DNA of 64,000 bases from Larix kaempferi. Taxonomy: Eukaryota; Streptophyta; Pinopsida; Pinales; Pinaceae. The notes under the pieces were generated by a model, which saw only the letters and a program-made list of their open reading frames with translations, had not been told where the DNA came from and did not search any database. Each line of letters opens with the position of its first letter. Within the stretch, counting starts at the first letter, position 1. The position numbers and the translations under genes are program-made. The DNA is taken from contig BSBM01002079.1 of assembly GCA_027924585.1 (NCBI GenBank), positions 558,001 through 622,000 of the forward strand, written 5' to 3'. Below, piece after piece: positions 19,090 to 30,506 of the stretch.

Positions 19090-21700
19090 GGTTGGATTTG
19101 CCTACATTTGGACATAATGAGAATCCATTATGCAACCCGTATTGAAATGTGCACCATAATTTGTATTCTGCACCACAATTTGTATAATAAATATTTTCTT
19201 CATGAATCATAATGTCTTTTAGTATAAAGACCATCTATTCTCGCTGGCCGAGACCCCAATAGGAAAGTTCTTAACCTGTGCTTGCCCAGATTTAGGGGTA
19301 ATTTTAGTTGGAAATAGGGGTAATATGAGTGTTCCTTATTCTACACCATGGTAGGTAAGGCATAACCTTATGAATAGGAGTATTTCCACTGCATTGTATA
19401 TGGTTTATTTATAATGATTTGGAAAAATTATTTTTTCTTAATGAAATAAAAGAACTATAAATGGTATACTTCAAGATGTTTCATAAATTTTAAAGTTTTT
19501 CTATTGTTTTAAAAACTTTTAAAACTCTTAAGAACATAGATAACTAATATCATTAAAACTTTAATATTAAACACTTAAATTTATTGAAAATAATAGATTT
19601 AAAACAATTTTCATCATACATAGTAAGTCAATTATAAAGCATTATTCCCTCCCAGAATGCCTGTATTTTTTTGTCAGTGAATTCACTGTACTTTTCCACT
19701 AGTGCCCTCTACCACCAATCTACAAACTTCTTACCATGCAGTAATCAAATTTTAAGAGCTACTTTTAATTTCAAAATGAAATATATATATTTATAAAACT
19801 CTTCTATGATGAAAAGTTATAAAAGTAGTTGCTCTTCCATTAATAAAAGTAAACTAGGTACACATTTCATTAAAATTTATTTAAAAACATATTTCTGACA
19901 ACCTTAAAAGTAAGTAACTATGAAATATATAAATTGTAATTTCAAAGAAATTAATAATAAGCATACTTTTAATTTAAAATGTAACATTTTGGTGTTGTTT
20001 ATATTAATAATAAATAAATTTCATAAAAGTTGAATGGTTATTCTTTTTTTCATAGAAATTTCAAAGTGTTAAAATGACAATATAAAGCTTCATACACAAT
20101 GTGAGAATCAAACAATTTTGTGTACACTTATATGAGAGACGATCTGTTCCATGTATCCATATGATAATTAAGGGGTGACTACATCTTGGATTCTTATCTT
20201 AAGCATACTACAAGATCGTGTTTAACTTGAAGTCAAAATCTTTTAAAGTCTGAGTCACATTTGTAATCTTCATTATATATTTTTTATAAACAAAATAATA
20301 AATTGTAGTAAACCTTGAGGATTTTGTTGAGGGATGAAAATTTTATTACAACACTATAAGAGCCTTGAAGCGAGCCTCATTGCTTTATAGGCCTCTAGGA
20401 ACATGCAAAACTAGCATGATTGCATCCATTACTTATTATTTAGGATAATATGCTTATGATTTGGAGTTTCTTAAGAAGTTAAGATCCGTACAAGCACATA
20501 CTTAAAGGGCATTATTCATCAAGACCACCAAGTATGTTATTTTTATTGTGGATACTGTTTGTTCACTTTCTCTCTCAAACCATGCAAAAATGCATGCTAG
20601 AGTGGATGTTACACTATAATCTTTAATGCACACATTTGATGATAACAACAACTATGTTACACTCTCCATACCTTACTTAAGAAGACCCAAGGATTAAAAA
20701 GGGTTGCTACAAGAATTAATTTTACAAATGATGCATCTCATAGATATTTGGTGTGAGGCATGAGGAAAGAGAGCTATGAGTATTCTCAAAATATTTACAC
20801 GTGTAAGTATCATCACGCCAATATCAATATTGCTAGATACAACAACAAGAAATTAAAAGCTTGTGATAGATAAAGATGCCTAGAATGATCAACCTAAAGA
20901 ACAAAGAAGTGAAGGTTTGACGATATCGAAAATTGAGTGAATAAAATCATAATTCCCACTATTGGAATCCCAATTTCAGGTTTTTTGATGTTGACAAGGT
21001 TCAATTTGTGTAGGTTCACATCTAAACTTAATCAAGATGGTACACGTTAGAAAATTTCATTAAATATTTGTTTTATTACCATTAAGTATCTATTGCAATA
21101 ATGGGAATGACATGAATTACATACCAAGCTGTACATAGGCCAACACCAAATGTGCTCAAATAATAATCAATTATTAAATACCTGTGTTATAACCATGTCA
21201 TGGCTGATAACAATGCAACCAAATAACTATGAGCCAACATGTTAGAGACCTTTAGAGAGATAAAATATGTGAACACAAAGAAAGAGAGATAACAACATTT
21301 CCTCTATTCTTTGTTCTTCAATTAATATTACTAATAAGGTTTCAATGCCATTACAATTTACATTGATAACCCATGACTAATTGTTTTGGTGTTTTCAAAG
21401 CCAAAAGTGGAGGAAATTATAACAAATTTAATGACATAATGGCGATGGTTAGATATAAACACATTAAGTATGGATAGTGAATGTAATGCCACTTCTCATA
21501 ATGACAAGGATCAATAATGTGCATAACACATGCGTTCAAGTGGGACTTAAAAAAGAAAAGGTTTCCAAGCTTCTCCATGAAGCTTTCATTAAGTGACTAA
21601 AATGGTGAATACGTTAATATGGTGGTAATATTATGTGCATGTGAGTTGTGCGATGGATTTAATGTTGTTGAAGGATACATTGTATTAGGGAATACATGAT
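19090..21700. other. AT-rich spacer, no gene seen
   Basis: Long A and T runs and no open frame of note on either strand. No element boundary could be fixed here. Confidence 0.6.
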
Positions 21701-22240
21701 ATCCAATATGAATAGATATTATTTTAGTGTTTAGATGCCGATTAGTGTTCATTCGAACCTCCCATTGATCTCAGGCATCAACCACCATAGAAGAATTCAT
21801 TCTTCACTAACTGCCACCTTGGAAGGGGTTCATGTGTTGGATTGTTATCAATTCAAAAAGTATGTTCCTCACACTCTTGTATTACTGTTTACACTAGTAA
21901 TATTGTTGTTTGTTGATGAAGGATACTACCGTGAATGTTCCTTGCACTAGTATTATGGAAAGACCCCTTTATTACACCAATATTGATCGTTGATCCTTGG
22001 ATCAAGATCCTCACACTCTTTATTACGTATCAATATTTGTTGATGAAGGAAATTGTAGTTCATTGGAGGATAATCTAATCAATGCCAGCCTTCCAAGTAT
22101 ATAAATATGATCCTTTCCAATACTCAACTGGCACCATTGACTAGTGCCTAGTCCCAATTGAATCCTTGGTTGGATATCAGTCGGATCGACTTAGTAAAAT
22201 ATATGGATCAGTCGATCCATCAACTCATTCGACTCTATGG

Positions 22241-22245
22241 ATTGG
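22241..22245. other. Target site duplication, left copy (ATTGG)
   Basis: Identical to 31212-31216 on the other side of the element. Confidence 0.95.
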
Positions 22246-22951
22246 TGTTGGCCCGGTTTTTGCAACCATGCTTAGTGCTATGGGCACCTGCTAACTAGTA
22301 GCGGCAGTTTCAATGTAAAGCAAATAACAATAAACTAAATCTAAACTAAACTAAACTAGCATGTGCATTTTGAATTAAAGAACAAGAACAAGAAAGATAA
22401 AAAATAATTTTTGTATTGACAATGGGGCAAGCAAATGCTTGCAAGAACAATACCTCCAAATGATGAAGGGTTGTTTGAATGGCTCCAATGGTGAGCAGCT
22501 CCAATCTCCAATGGGTCATTTCTCCAAGGCTTGCTACAATGGCCAAATACTCAAGGGAGATTTTGGCAGCATGAGGATAGGAATATGGATGGATCTGAAA
22601 TGAGGAGCCCCTACCACCTTTTTATAGGTTTTGGTGGTGGGGAATACCATTTGTGGTTTTGTGGAGACCAATGGTATTGACCAACATGGTTTAGGTACTT
22701 TTCCCTCCTTTTTCCTTTTTTGAATAAAATTAATATTTTTATTCCCTTTTTAATATTTTGGGAATTTTGGACCCTTTTTGAGGGTTTTTTATGCTTTTTT
22801 AGGAAAAATAATCTTTTTAAGTGGGAAAAGGGGTGTACTAAGGTCTTTTGGTGACCTTTTGTTGGCTTCAGAGGCTCAGATGGTGGAAAAGTGGACAAAT
22901 GGGTCATGTGAATAAGGGAATGAGCTAGTGAGCACTTTTTAGGTGTTAACA
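22246..22951 (-). repeat. 3' LTR of the Gag-only element
   Basis: 706 bp. It is the downstream LTR, since transcription runs on the minus strand. It contains CTATAAAAAGG (22617-22627, minus strand) as probable TATA box and a short internal CTAAACTAAACTAAACTA repeat near 22341. Confidence 0.95.
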
Positions 22952-22966
22952 GATTGCCCCCTGATG
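22952..22966 (-). other. Polypurine tract of the Gag-only element
   Basis: On the minus strand ATCAGGGGGCAATC abuts the 3' LTR. The G run is the probable plus-strand primer. Confidence 0.6.
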
Positions 22967-24139
22967 TGTGAGGGCAGGAGCTCATCGTATGGCCGATAGA
23001 CATCATAGTTCTTTTGTCTTTTTCTGGGGTTTTGGGGAGGAGAAAAGACCGATTGGAGACTGGATCCGCGTCCCATGGAAGCTGCAAAAAATAAACAAAT
23101 ATTACATGGCCTCAATATGAATGAGGGATAATCTCTGATAATGGACGAGGCGGGCATACCCATGCTCGTATCAAGACATAAACATAACAATTAGTCCCAA
23201 GAAGGGGGATCTAATACATAAAAAATTTATTGGTACATCATAATGGTCCAGAGGGTACATTATTTTGGGATGTACTCATGATCATGACATGACTAATCTC
23301 AATAACTGATACACTGGAATAACTGATGAACTGCTGGAACTGAAGGTGTCCAACGTAATGACTGTGAGCCATCTCTGGGAAGTATGTGTGACTGTATACT
23401 CGAGGGAGTATAAAACTGGTGTACATCTGAATACTGTCGCCATGCGCAACCCAAATATCTATAGGAAAAGTATAACTAGTTGTATCCATAGGTAGACTCT
23501 CAAATGTGGAGGAGTCAGATGGTATCCGGGGTCTTCGACTAATAACTGAACGGACCGATGCCCCGTGCGAGTCTCAACGATGCGATCAAGGTGTTGAAGT
23601 CGAGCATGTGAGAAACAACCATTTGGAGAAGCACTGAGGAGTCTTCTCGAAATGATTCGTAGGCACTCATCATAAATGGTGATGAGTCCAAGCCACAGGG
23701 ACCTCTAGGTCTATCCTCTGGAATAAATTTGGTTGTCGTCGACAGAGGGAGACCAACAACTAACAAGGCAATGATGTTTCCTTGATAGGAGCGCGAGGTG
23801 TAGAACTAAAGTGTGGTAGTACTGATGTTAGGACTGACATACTTGTGGGGATGGGAAGTAACTGGGGTCATATAGTGGGTAGACTCAAACTTCCTTTGTT
23901 CAGAGCATGATGACATGGTTGACCTAGCAGTGTAGGGAACTGACTTATAGGTTTGAGGATCATAGCTTTTAAGGACTGAAGGGTATGTATGACTTTGGTG
24001 GGGAATCAAGCTGATGGGTGTTGTCGAGGGGTTCTCAGGGTGACATACTGCAGAATACTCTGAACAAAGGCGACCAAAATGGGGAAGCTGCCATATGAGT
24101 AGACGTGATCTATCGTGGCACCGAGAAGCACCGTTGGGT
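22967..24139 (-). other. 3' interior of the Gag-only element without recognisable genes
   Basis: Several minus-strand open stretches of 65-85 codons lie end to end here, but none has a recognised motif and the frames change. It may be the remnant of a second reading frame or untranslated RNA. Confidence 0.5.
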
Positions 24140-24703
24140 CCTTCTTCGTAGTTTTAATGAGCTCCAAGAAGGTAAAAAAGTGTGCTCTGAAATGGTACTG
24201 TCCTGTGGATTTTGTGAGCCCAGGACTGTTCGTGCTCATTGGTACTTTCATTTTTAAGGAGTCTGAAAGCGATAAGGAGACTCTGTAGTGGTTGTGACTA
24301 CTGTCCTGTTGGTTTTACGAGCCCAGGACGGTGATTGCTCGTGGTCGCTTTCATTTTTAGAGAGTCTGAAAGCGGTAAGTGGACTCCATTGGTGTTTCTT
24401 TTTCGTAAGTTAGTCTCCAAAGCCCGAAAAAGCATAAAATGATGCAGATGGAGAACTCTTCTAGCCGATGTGACTAGAGTATACCTTTTTCGTAATTAGT
24501 CTACAAGGTCCGGAAAAGGGGTAAACTTATACCAGGTAGACGCCCTTTCAGATATGTTTAGCGAGCATGAAAGGAAGTAAGGTTGCTCGGCGATCTTTTC
24601 ATTGTTTTAGGAGTCAGAAAAGAGCTTAACAGAAACTCCCTAAGTGCCTTTTTCGTAAAAGGGATTGCTCGGCCCGAAAAAGGGATAAAATTATACCGAA
24701 CAA
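24140..24703 (-). ncRNA. Tandem array of ten potential H-type RNA pseudoknots
   Basis: Each of ten consecutive segments has a first stem (S1) whose loop pairs with sequence 3' of the stem (S2). Plus-strand coordinates, S1 / S2: PK0 24140-46+24166-72 / 24159-62+24184-87; PK1 24200-05+24221-26 / 24215-19+24234-38; PK2 24245-50+24264-69 / 24259-63+24279-83; PK3 24303-08+24324-29 / 24317-22+24337-42; PK4 24346-53+24367-74 / 24362-66+24382-86; PK5 24398-405+24425-32 / 24414-18+24450-54; PK6 24484-92+24511-19 / 24499-504+24536-41; PK7 24544-50+24568-74 / 24562-67+24584-89; PK8 24595-600+24617-22 / 24610-14+24635-39; PK9 24647-55+24675-83 / 24665-72+24696-703. Gaps between S2 and S1 are 0-6 nt, loops 6-17 nt. 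The reverse complement, which is the element's RNA, folds the same way. It lies about 450 nt 3' of gag. Confidence 0.7.
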
Positions 24704-24715
24704 AAAAGGATTGAC

Positions 24716-24945
24716 GAGAGCGAGAAAAGGTCTCAAGCATCATCGTGAGTGCGGAAAACTGAATCCGATGATATAAGGTTCGTCAAAAACGGACGACGGC
24801 CGATGTGGCATGCAAATCGAGGCGACGAGGGGGGCATGGAAAAAATGCCCTAAAAATCTGGGCGTGAGAGCGAGAAATGATCTCAAGCGTCATCACGAGC
24901 GCGGAAATATGAATCCGGTGGTGCAAATGGTGCGAAAAACGGAGG
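24716..24945 (-). repeat. Two direct repeats, 150-bp period, beside the pseudoknot array
   Basis: GAGAGCGAGAAA at 24716 recurs at 24866. Both are followed by TCTCAAGC, a TCATC word, GCGGAAA, GAATCCG and CAAAAACGGA/GAAAAACGGA. Each copy is about 75-80 bp. Confidence 0.8.
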
Positions 24946-25155
24946 TCATAAGGACTCCGGAATGGTCAAAGGAAATAACTAGGTTAAAAAATGGCTACCA
25001 ATAAAGGTGAGCCCACCAAGCCAAGGATGTAGTGGTGGGAAGAAATGATGACCCGCAGGGGGAGAATACTAGGTGTATCAAATCAAATCGAATATACAAG
25101 TGGTATGTGACCTCAAAAAATGGTTGAGATCACGCATGCGAAAAAGTCAGTAGGG

Positions 25156-28100
25156 TTAATGACCTGCCCCCATGCTATGTGCATGGGGTTTGTGATTGTG
25201 GATCACATATGTGTTGGTTTGAACGATGGGCTCATTGAGGTGTTGAGATAGAGATGATGGGGAAGGTTCAAAATGATTGATCATGCCCCCTATCCCGGGG
25301 TCGATGTAATTTATTATGCCCCCTAACTCAGAGGTGTCAATGTGGTGCAGATGTTGTCTCAGAGAGAGATCAATAGGGCATTGAGCAACTGCTGGCGGGG
25401 TGTTATACCATGAGGCTGTGGGTCGTGGTGGCATACTGAAGTGATGATATGATGATGGGGGATTCCCTTTGTGGGGTGGATGCCCCCAGTATCTCCGACG
25501 AGGATCACGATGATGATGAATAGGCAAGGTTTTGGGCCTGCCCCCATGTTGTGGACATGTGGTTTCCTGGTCGATTTGAAAGGGTTGAACCTGTGTGTCA
25601 AAGGGATTAATGGAAGGGGCCGACCGGACAGAGGGGTATCCAGTGGAAATCGTGTAAATGGTGTTAATTTCTTCCGAGGAGGAAGATGGTGGGGGATGAA
25701 TTTCCTCAATGAGAAGAGGGGATATCTCTAGGTCGACATTATTCAACTCGTACAGTGCTGCTCTGTAATCTGGGAGATCAGGGCAGTGATGTGAATAATG
25801 GCCGTAGATTCCGCATATTGCACAAGGATGGTTTGTGCGTAATGATTTATCACGAGGTTTGGCGTTTGAGTCGATTTTGACAACCGGGATGTTGGGGTCG
25901 TCGTCAAGCATTTGCATGTGTTCCTGTAATGCAGGTAACTATGGACACTGATGGGTTGGATGGCCTAACTCATCACACAACGAGCATTTAGGAGGAGCAC
26001 GAAACATGGGGGGAGGTTTAACTACCTTGGGTGGGGGTACCGCAGTGTATGGTTGTGGGCCTCTGCCCCCAGTGGGCCTGATGAGTGGAGGGGGATTTGT
26101 TGATGACGAAGGAGTAGTGATACCGGGAGGTGGTTGAGTAGAAGTAACAATGGGTTGCACCGGTTGCAGGATGACATTTGGTGTCGGTGGGGGAATGGGA
26201 GGCGAAATATACCACACGGGTAATCCCAATGTTAACCCAGGGAGACTAAGGGTAGCCATAACCGGGGCGCTTACTACACCCGAAGGAGGAAATAGAAAGG
26301 GGATTGTGTGGATGGGTGTAACCCCAATGTGACTAGGGACCAATGGTGGTTTGGGTAACAAGGAGGGTTGATTGTTGGGTGTTTGTGTATTGTGGGACAG
26401 GGTACATAGGTCAGATACTTTGGGTGCGGGTGACGGGGGTGGAACGGATTGGAATGTTGAGGTCATCGGCGCATCTGAGTAAAATCCGGGTCCCACAGAG
26501 GAAACAAACGAGGTAGTTGCACCACAAATAGGTTGTTCAACCATGGGGAGAAGATTTTTAGGTGCAGTGGGGGCGGATTGGTTTCGACGCGTTTGGAGAT
26601 TCATGTCGGATGATGACATCATAAGGAGATGATGACTACATGAATCCATCGGTTGGTTTGTGTGTGCAGCATATGTGATTTGCTGTTGTGGTGCTGTGGT
26701 TCCTTGAGGAGGATCCAACGGACGAGTGTTCGCCATTCCTTGTGTGAGAAAAGGATTCTGCAGAACCATGGGTTGTGGTTGAGGAGGTGGTGCTGGTTGT
26801 GCCGCGTGCCCTTGGCGTTGGGCATCATCAGACCATAGTTGGCGTGCTCGCCCCAAATGGGGGCAAGTGTGTGTATAGTGGCCGTATATCCCGCATATGG
26901 AACATGGGTGGTTTGTTCGTAAATTGGGGTTCTTACCCTGTTTCGGTGGTCGATCAGGGTTTTGGTTGGCGGGGGTAGCGTTGTTGTTGTTTGGAGGATA
27001 AGTCTGAGCGATTGGAGGTTGTGGTGCAGCAAGGACTACTTGTGGTGGGAAATAAGCTGTTGGGGCTTGTGAGTGAACAGGAGCATGTGTGGCCTGCTGA
27101 TGGTAATACGTAGGGGGTGCAACTAGAGGTGGATAGGCTGAAGGTGCATGACCATAACACTGTGGTGGACATGGGGGTCCATGAGTGTGGTGGGGGTGGG
27201 CCATGGGAGCATACGAAGTTGTAGCTCTAGAGTGAGATGTAGCCCGCAAACGACCGGGGTCGTTATTATTGCGCATAATGGAAAATGGTTGGGGATGCGA
27301 GGCCATACAACCAATGATGCCATCTGCGGCATGGGATGCCCCCAGCGCATCGTGTTGGGATGAATCACCCCGAGGGGCGTCTGGTATAATGGTATACAGA
27401 TAACCCGACTGGGCGTAAATTAGGTCGAATTCCCGAGTTTTTAGGATAGCTTCTTCCTCGGACTGGGGTCGTTCGGATGCCACATCCTTCGCAATGAGAG
27501 GGAGGAGGGATTTGAGAAACCAATCTAGGAAGATACGGTCGTCTAACTTGATTTTGCAGAGGCTTCGGCGTCGACGCCACTCATGAATGTGGTCAGTGAT
27601 GTGGGTGGCCGTGTTCTGTCTGCAAGACAGTAGGATCTCGACGCCCGCATCATAGCGGACAGGTAACTGAAAGAAGTGCAGGAAGGTCGAGGCAAGGGAG
27701 GTAAAGGTGGCATGTGTCCCATGGGGCTGCTCGATATACCACTTGGCTGCAGAGCCAGTGAAGGTGCACTGTAACAGACGGAGGCGGACAGAGTCATCCA
27801 CTATGGAGTTGGAGGAACACCATAGATGGAAGGACATGATATGGTTCTGGGGGTCCTCACCTGCCTTGCCCTCAAACTTAGGGATGTCGGAGGGGAGTTT
27901 GGTGGGTATGTGAGGCCACGCAGGATCGTGTCTGATAGGATCATTGGTGAGCTTGGCTAAGTCTGGTAAGTTCAGACTCGCCATGTACGGTAAGCTAGCA
28001 GATGTAGTGACTGGGACTGGGACATGCCTAGTCATGGTGGTATGATGTAGGGGTCCAGTAGCGCCTAAAGGTATGCTAGGTATTGAAGGTATATGTCCTC

Positions 28101-28515
28101 CAATAGGTGTGGTCTGGTATGGGCCAGCGCTTCCAAGTGCAACATGGGTTACACTTGGGTTAGGAATAGTAGTGGTGATTCCTGGAATCTGGGTTGTGGA
28201 ACTGAGAGGGGGTGTGACCCCTATATTCGGCATACCCATAACAGGTGGTGGCCCTGTGTTGGGCATTCCTAAGGGTGGAGTGTTGCCCATATTAGGCATA
28301 CCCAAGGGGGTGGTTGCTGCCATGGATGGCACCGTAGTAGCAGGGTCTGTGGATGTCTCACCTATGGTGCTGGTAAAGAGTGGGTCAAGAGGTGTTCCAG
28401 CCATAAGGTTGGTTGGAAATAACGCAGTGGGGTTTTCGGATTCTGCCTCAGAATCAGATGTGAAGTGAGGCGTGTCAGAATCGGATGACTGTCTGGATGA
28501 CCGACGATGTGTCAA
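25156..28515 (-). CDS. Gag-like protein with three CCHC knuckles, split by one amber codon
   Basis: A reading frame of about 1120 codons, interrupted once by TAG at 25941-25939. The N-terminal part is basic and Arg/Ser-rich. A retrotransposon Gag core lies at about 27920-27400, with FEGKAGEDPQNHIMSF, a GSAAKWY segment and HITDHIHEWRRRRSLCKIKL. A long Pro/Thr/Gln-rich stretch follows, then knuckle 1 (CSICGIYGHYTHTC, about 26900), another Pro-rich stretch, knuckle 2 (CSLCDELGHPTHQC, just before the amber codon) and knuckle 3 (CAICGIYGHYSHHC, about 25820). Knuckles 1 and 3 share an LRTNHPC lead-in and so arose by duplication. The start is unclear: the first ATG in frame is at about 28404, well inside a frame that reads sensibly upstream. 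The family forms particles and packages RNA. Whether the amber codon is a mutation or a readthrough site is unknown. Confidence 0.85.
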
Positions 28516-30019
28516 GTCAAGGGATAAGGCTCGGCGTCGGTGACGTGGCGAGCCAAGTAGACTGAACTCCAGGAGTTCGCCCTGAAGACGACGAGAGCGT
28601 CTAAAAATCTCAATGGTGAGAAAATAAGTTTTTGTGTAAAAATCAGTATGTGTAAAATGGTAATGTATAAAAAACTCAAAACCCTAATGCAACCAAGGGT
28701 GCAAGAAGGGGAGTGAAAATGAAGGCTCTCAGGCCAAAAAATCAACTTCAAAAAGGGCACTTATTATAGCAGCTGTGCTACAATAAGTGGAGGGATGCAA
28801 AAAATGGTCAGAGTACCAACATGCAAACAGCTTCTAGAAAAAATAGGTGTAACTAGACCAAAGGTGGGTTGAATCATGCAAACACCTAAATAAAAGTATT
28901 GTGAATCAACAAACTATATTCTCTGCAAGGTGATGAAATCCAAGTCAGACAATATTGAGTGTTGAGTCAATGGCTAGATATCCCCCTACCGGGAGGGACA
29001 CCGGGTAATCAATCCTAAAGAATGGCTACTAGGATACTCCGTTCATGACACGTCGAGAAAAGGTAAATCTGCCGTTTGGTCCTTGATCGCAATATCCCAA
29101 TACAGGGATATCCCGAGAATTGCGAATGGTATCCCTTCGGTTACTGAATGGATTTCGGTATTCCACTCAGGCTTCCGGAACCATCCTCGCGACTTCAACC
29201 CTCATAGGGGAGAGGCCTTCCCATAAACCGGTTGTGACCGTGCCAATAAATACTAAGAGATTTTAGCTCCCTAAAGGACAACAACTATGTCTCAGATGTA
29301 ATAACTGAGGGGTGTTATTGGAACACCTATCCCCTCAATACTACCTAGCTACAAAGTTCTTTTAGTGTTCCCCAAGTGGGGTTAAAAGTGGGTTGAAATT
29401 AGGGTAAGTTTTAAGGCTCAGTTTAAAATTAGTGTTTGAGTGGGTGCACGTGTGATATTTTAAACTGAAATTGAAAAAGTAAATGCTAAGTATTCAAAAA
29501 ACAAAGGATCTTTTGAAATAAAAAGCAAATATTATGACTTTTTCAATAAATGGAAATTAAATGCTTTTCAAGGACTATTCAAAAAAAACAAAGGATCTTT
29601 CAAATAGGAAAGCAAATAATATAACTTCTTTTCGAAATAAATGGATTTCGTTTTCAATAATTGCTATGGGCAAAATATTAAAGAAGCAAACAACAAAAAT
29701 TTTAATCTAGATAAAATGCAATCAAATCCTTCTTTCAATTTCTGAAAATATTTAAAAAGACTTTTTCACATGTGCATTCTAAATAGTAAAATTTTCCTAT
29801 GGCTGTAAACAATGCTGGAATTTTAATACTGGAAAATATGGGCCAAAATGGGTGAACTGAAGTGATAAATAAAACTAAAATAAAATATTAGATAAATTTC
29901 TATGAAAAATTTCTTAAATCTAATAGCATATTTGGATTCCTTGATCGAAAACACCCAATTTGAAAAAAAAATCGTTTCAAACGGAGTTCGGGAGAGGGAG
30001 ATATGGTCGTTTGAAAATT

Positions 30020-30310
30020 GAGCCGCGCGGCCAAAAAATCACATCGCGGGTTTCGGGCTAAAAGTCGCGATGTGCATCGCAGGTTTTGGGCTAAAAGTCG
30101 CGATGGACCGCCTGGGTTTCTGTCGCACAGTCGCGATGGGCAGCGCGGGTTTTGACCGCGATGTGTAGCGCGGAAAAAGGCCGCGAAGCCGCGATGTGTA
30201 GCACGGAAAAGGCCGCGAAGCCGCGGCGCGCAGCGCGGAAAAAAGCCGCGCAGTCGTGATGAGCCGCGCGACTGTCAGGCAAAAAGCCGCGGGGCGAAAG
30301 CCGTACGCGG
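30020..30310 (-). repeat. CpG-rich degenerate minisatellite in the leader
   Basis: Units of roughly 27-35 bp repeat the words TCGCGATG, GCGCGG, GGCCGCGAAGCCGCG and GGGCTAAAAGTCGCGAT about eight times. The tract is far richer in CG dinucleotides than anything else in the window. Many neighbouring words are mutually complementary (GGCCGCG/CGCGGCC), so RNA hairpins are likely. Confidence 0.85.
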
Positions 30311-30486
30311 ACGCCGAAAAACGAAGCCGAAAATTGAGAATTTCGGGCTGTTAATGGCTAAAAAATGGGCCAAGATTTAGAACAGCAATGGATCTGCTGT
30401 CTAGGGTGGCAGATCTATGAATTAAACTAACAAATACTATCAAAAAGTAAGATTTAAAGCAAAAGTGAGATCTAAAGATTCAAAAA

Positions 30487-30501
30487 CCAGTGGAGTCGCC
30501 A
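30487..30501 (-). other. Primer binding site of the Gag-only element (tRNA-Arg type)
   Basis: Five bases inside the LTR the minus strand reads TGGCGACTCCACTGG. From memory of the plant tRNA-Arg(ACG) 3' end, this is complementary in 14 of 15 positions. Arg primers are known for Ogre/Tat-type Ty3/gypsy elements, so an autonomous partner of that lineage is likely. Confidence 0.65.
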
Positions 30502-30506
30502 AAAAC

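Larger units (their letters stand above)
28516..30506 (-). other. Long 5' leader of the Gag-only element
   Basis: About 2 kb between the primer binding site and gag. It holds a GC-rich minisatellite (30020-30310), an A-rich middle and a moderately GC block at 28980-29260. The gag frame stays open on the minus strand back to a TGA at about 28680, with no ATG in between. Confidence 0.7.

Noticed and set aside
24035-24110. Possible eleventh pseudoknot left of the array (TCAGGGT / ACTCTGA with GCAG / CTGC)
   Set aside because: One helix includes a wobble pair, the second is only 4 bp and its loop is over 30 nt, so it does not share the geometry of the others.
24006-24251. Minus-strand open frame overlapping the first pseudoknots
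   Set aside because: About 80 codons, no motif, and the overlap is better explained by the structured repeat.
24140-24703. CRISPR-like reading of the regularly spaced palindromes
   Set aside because: The repeats are not identical, spacers are not unique inserts of fixed length, and this is plant nuclear retrotransposon DNA.
30020-30310. CpG island of a host promoter
   Set aside because: It lies inside the transcribed leader of a retrotransposon and is a tandem repeat.
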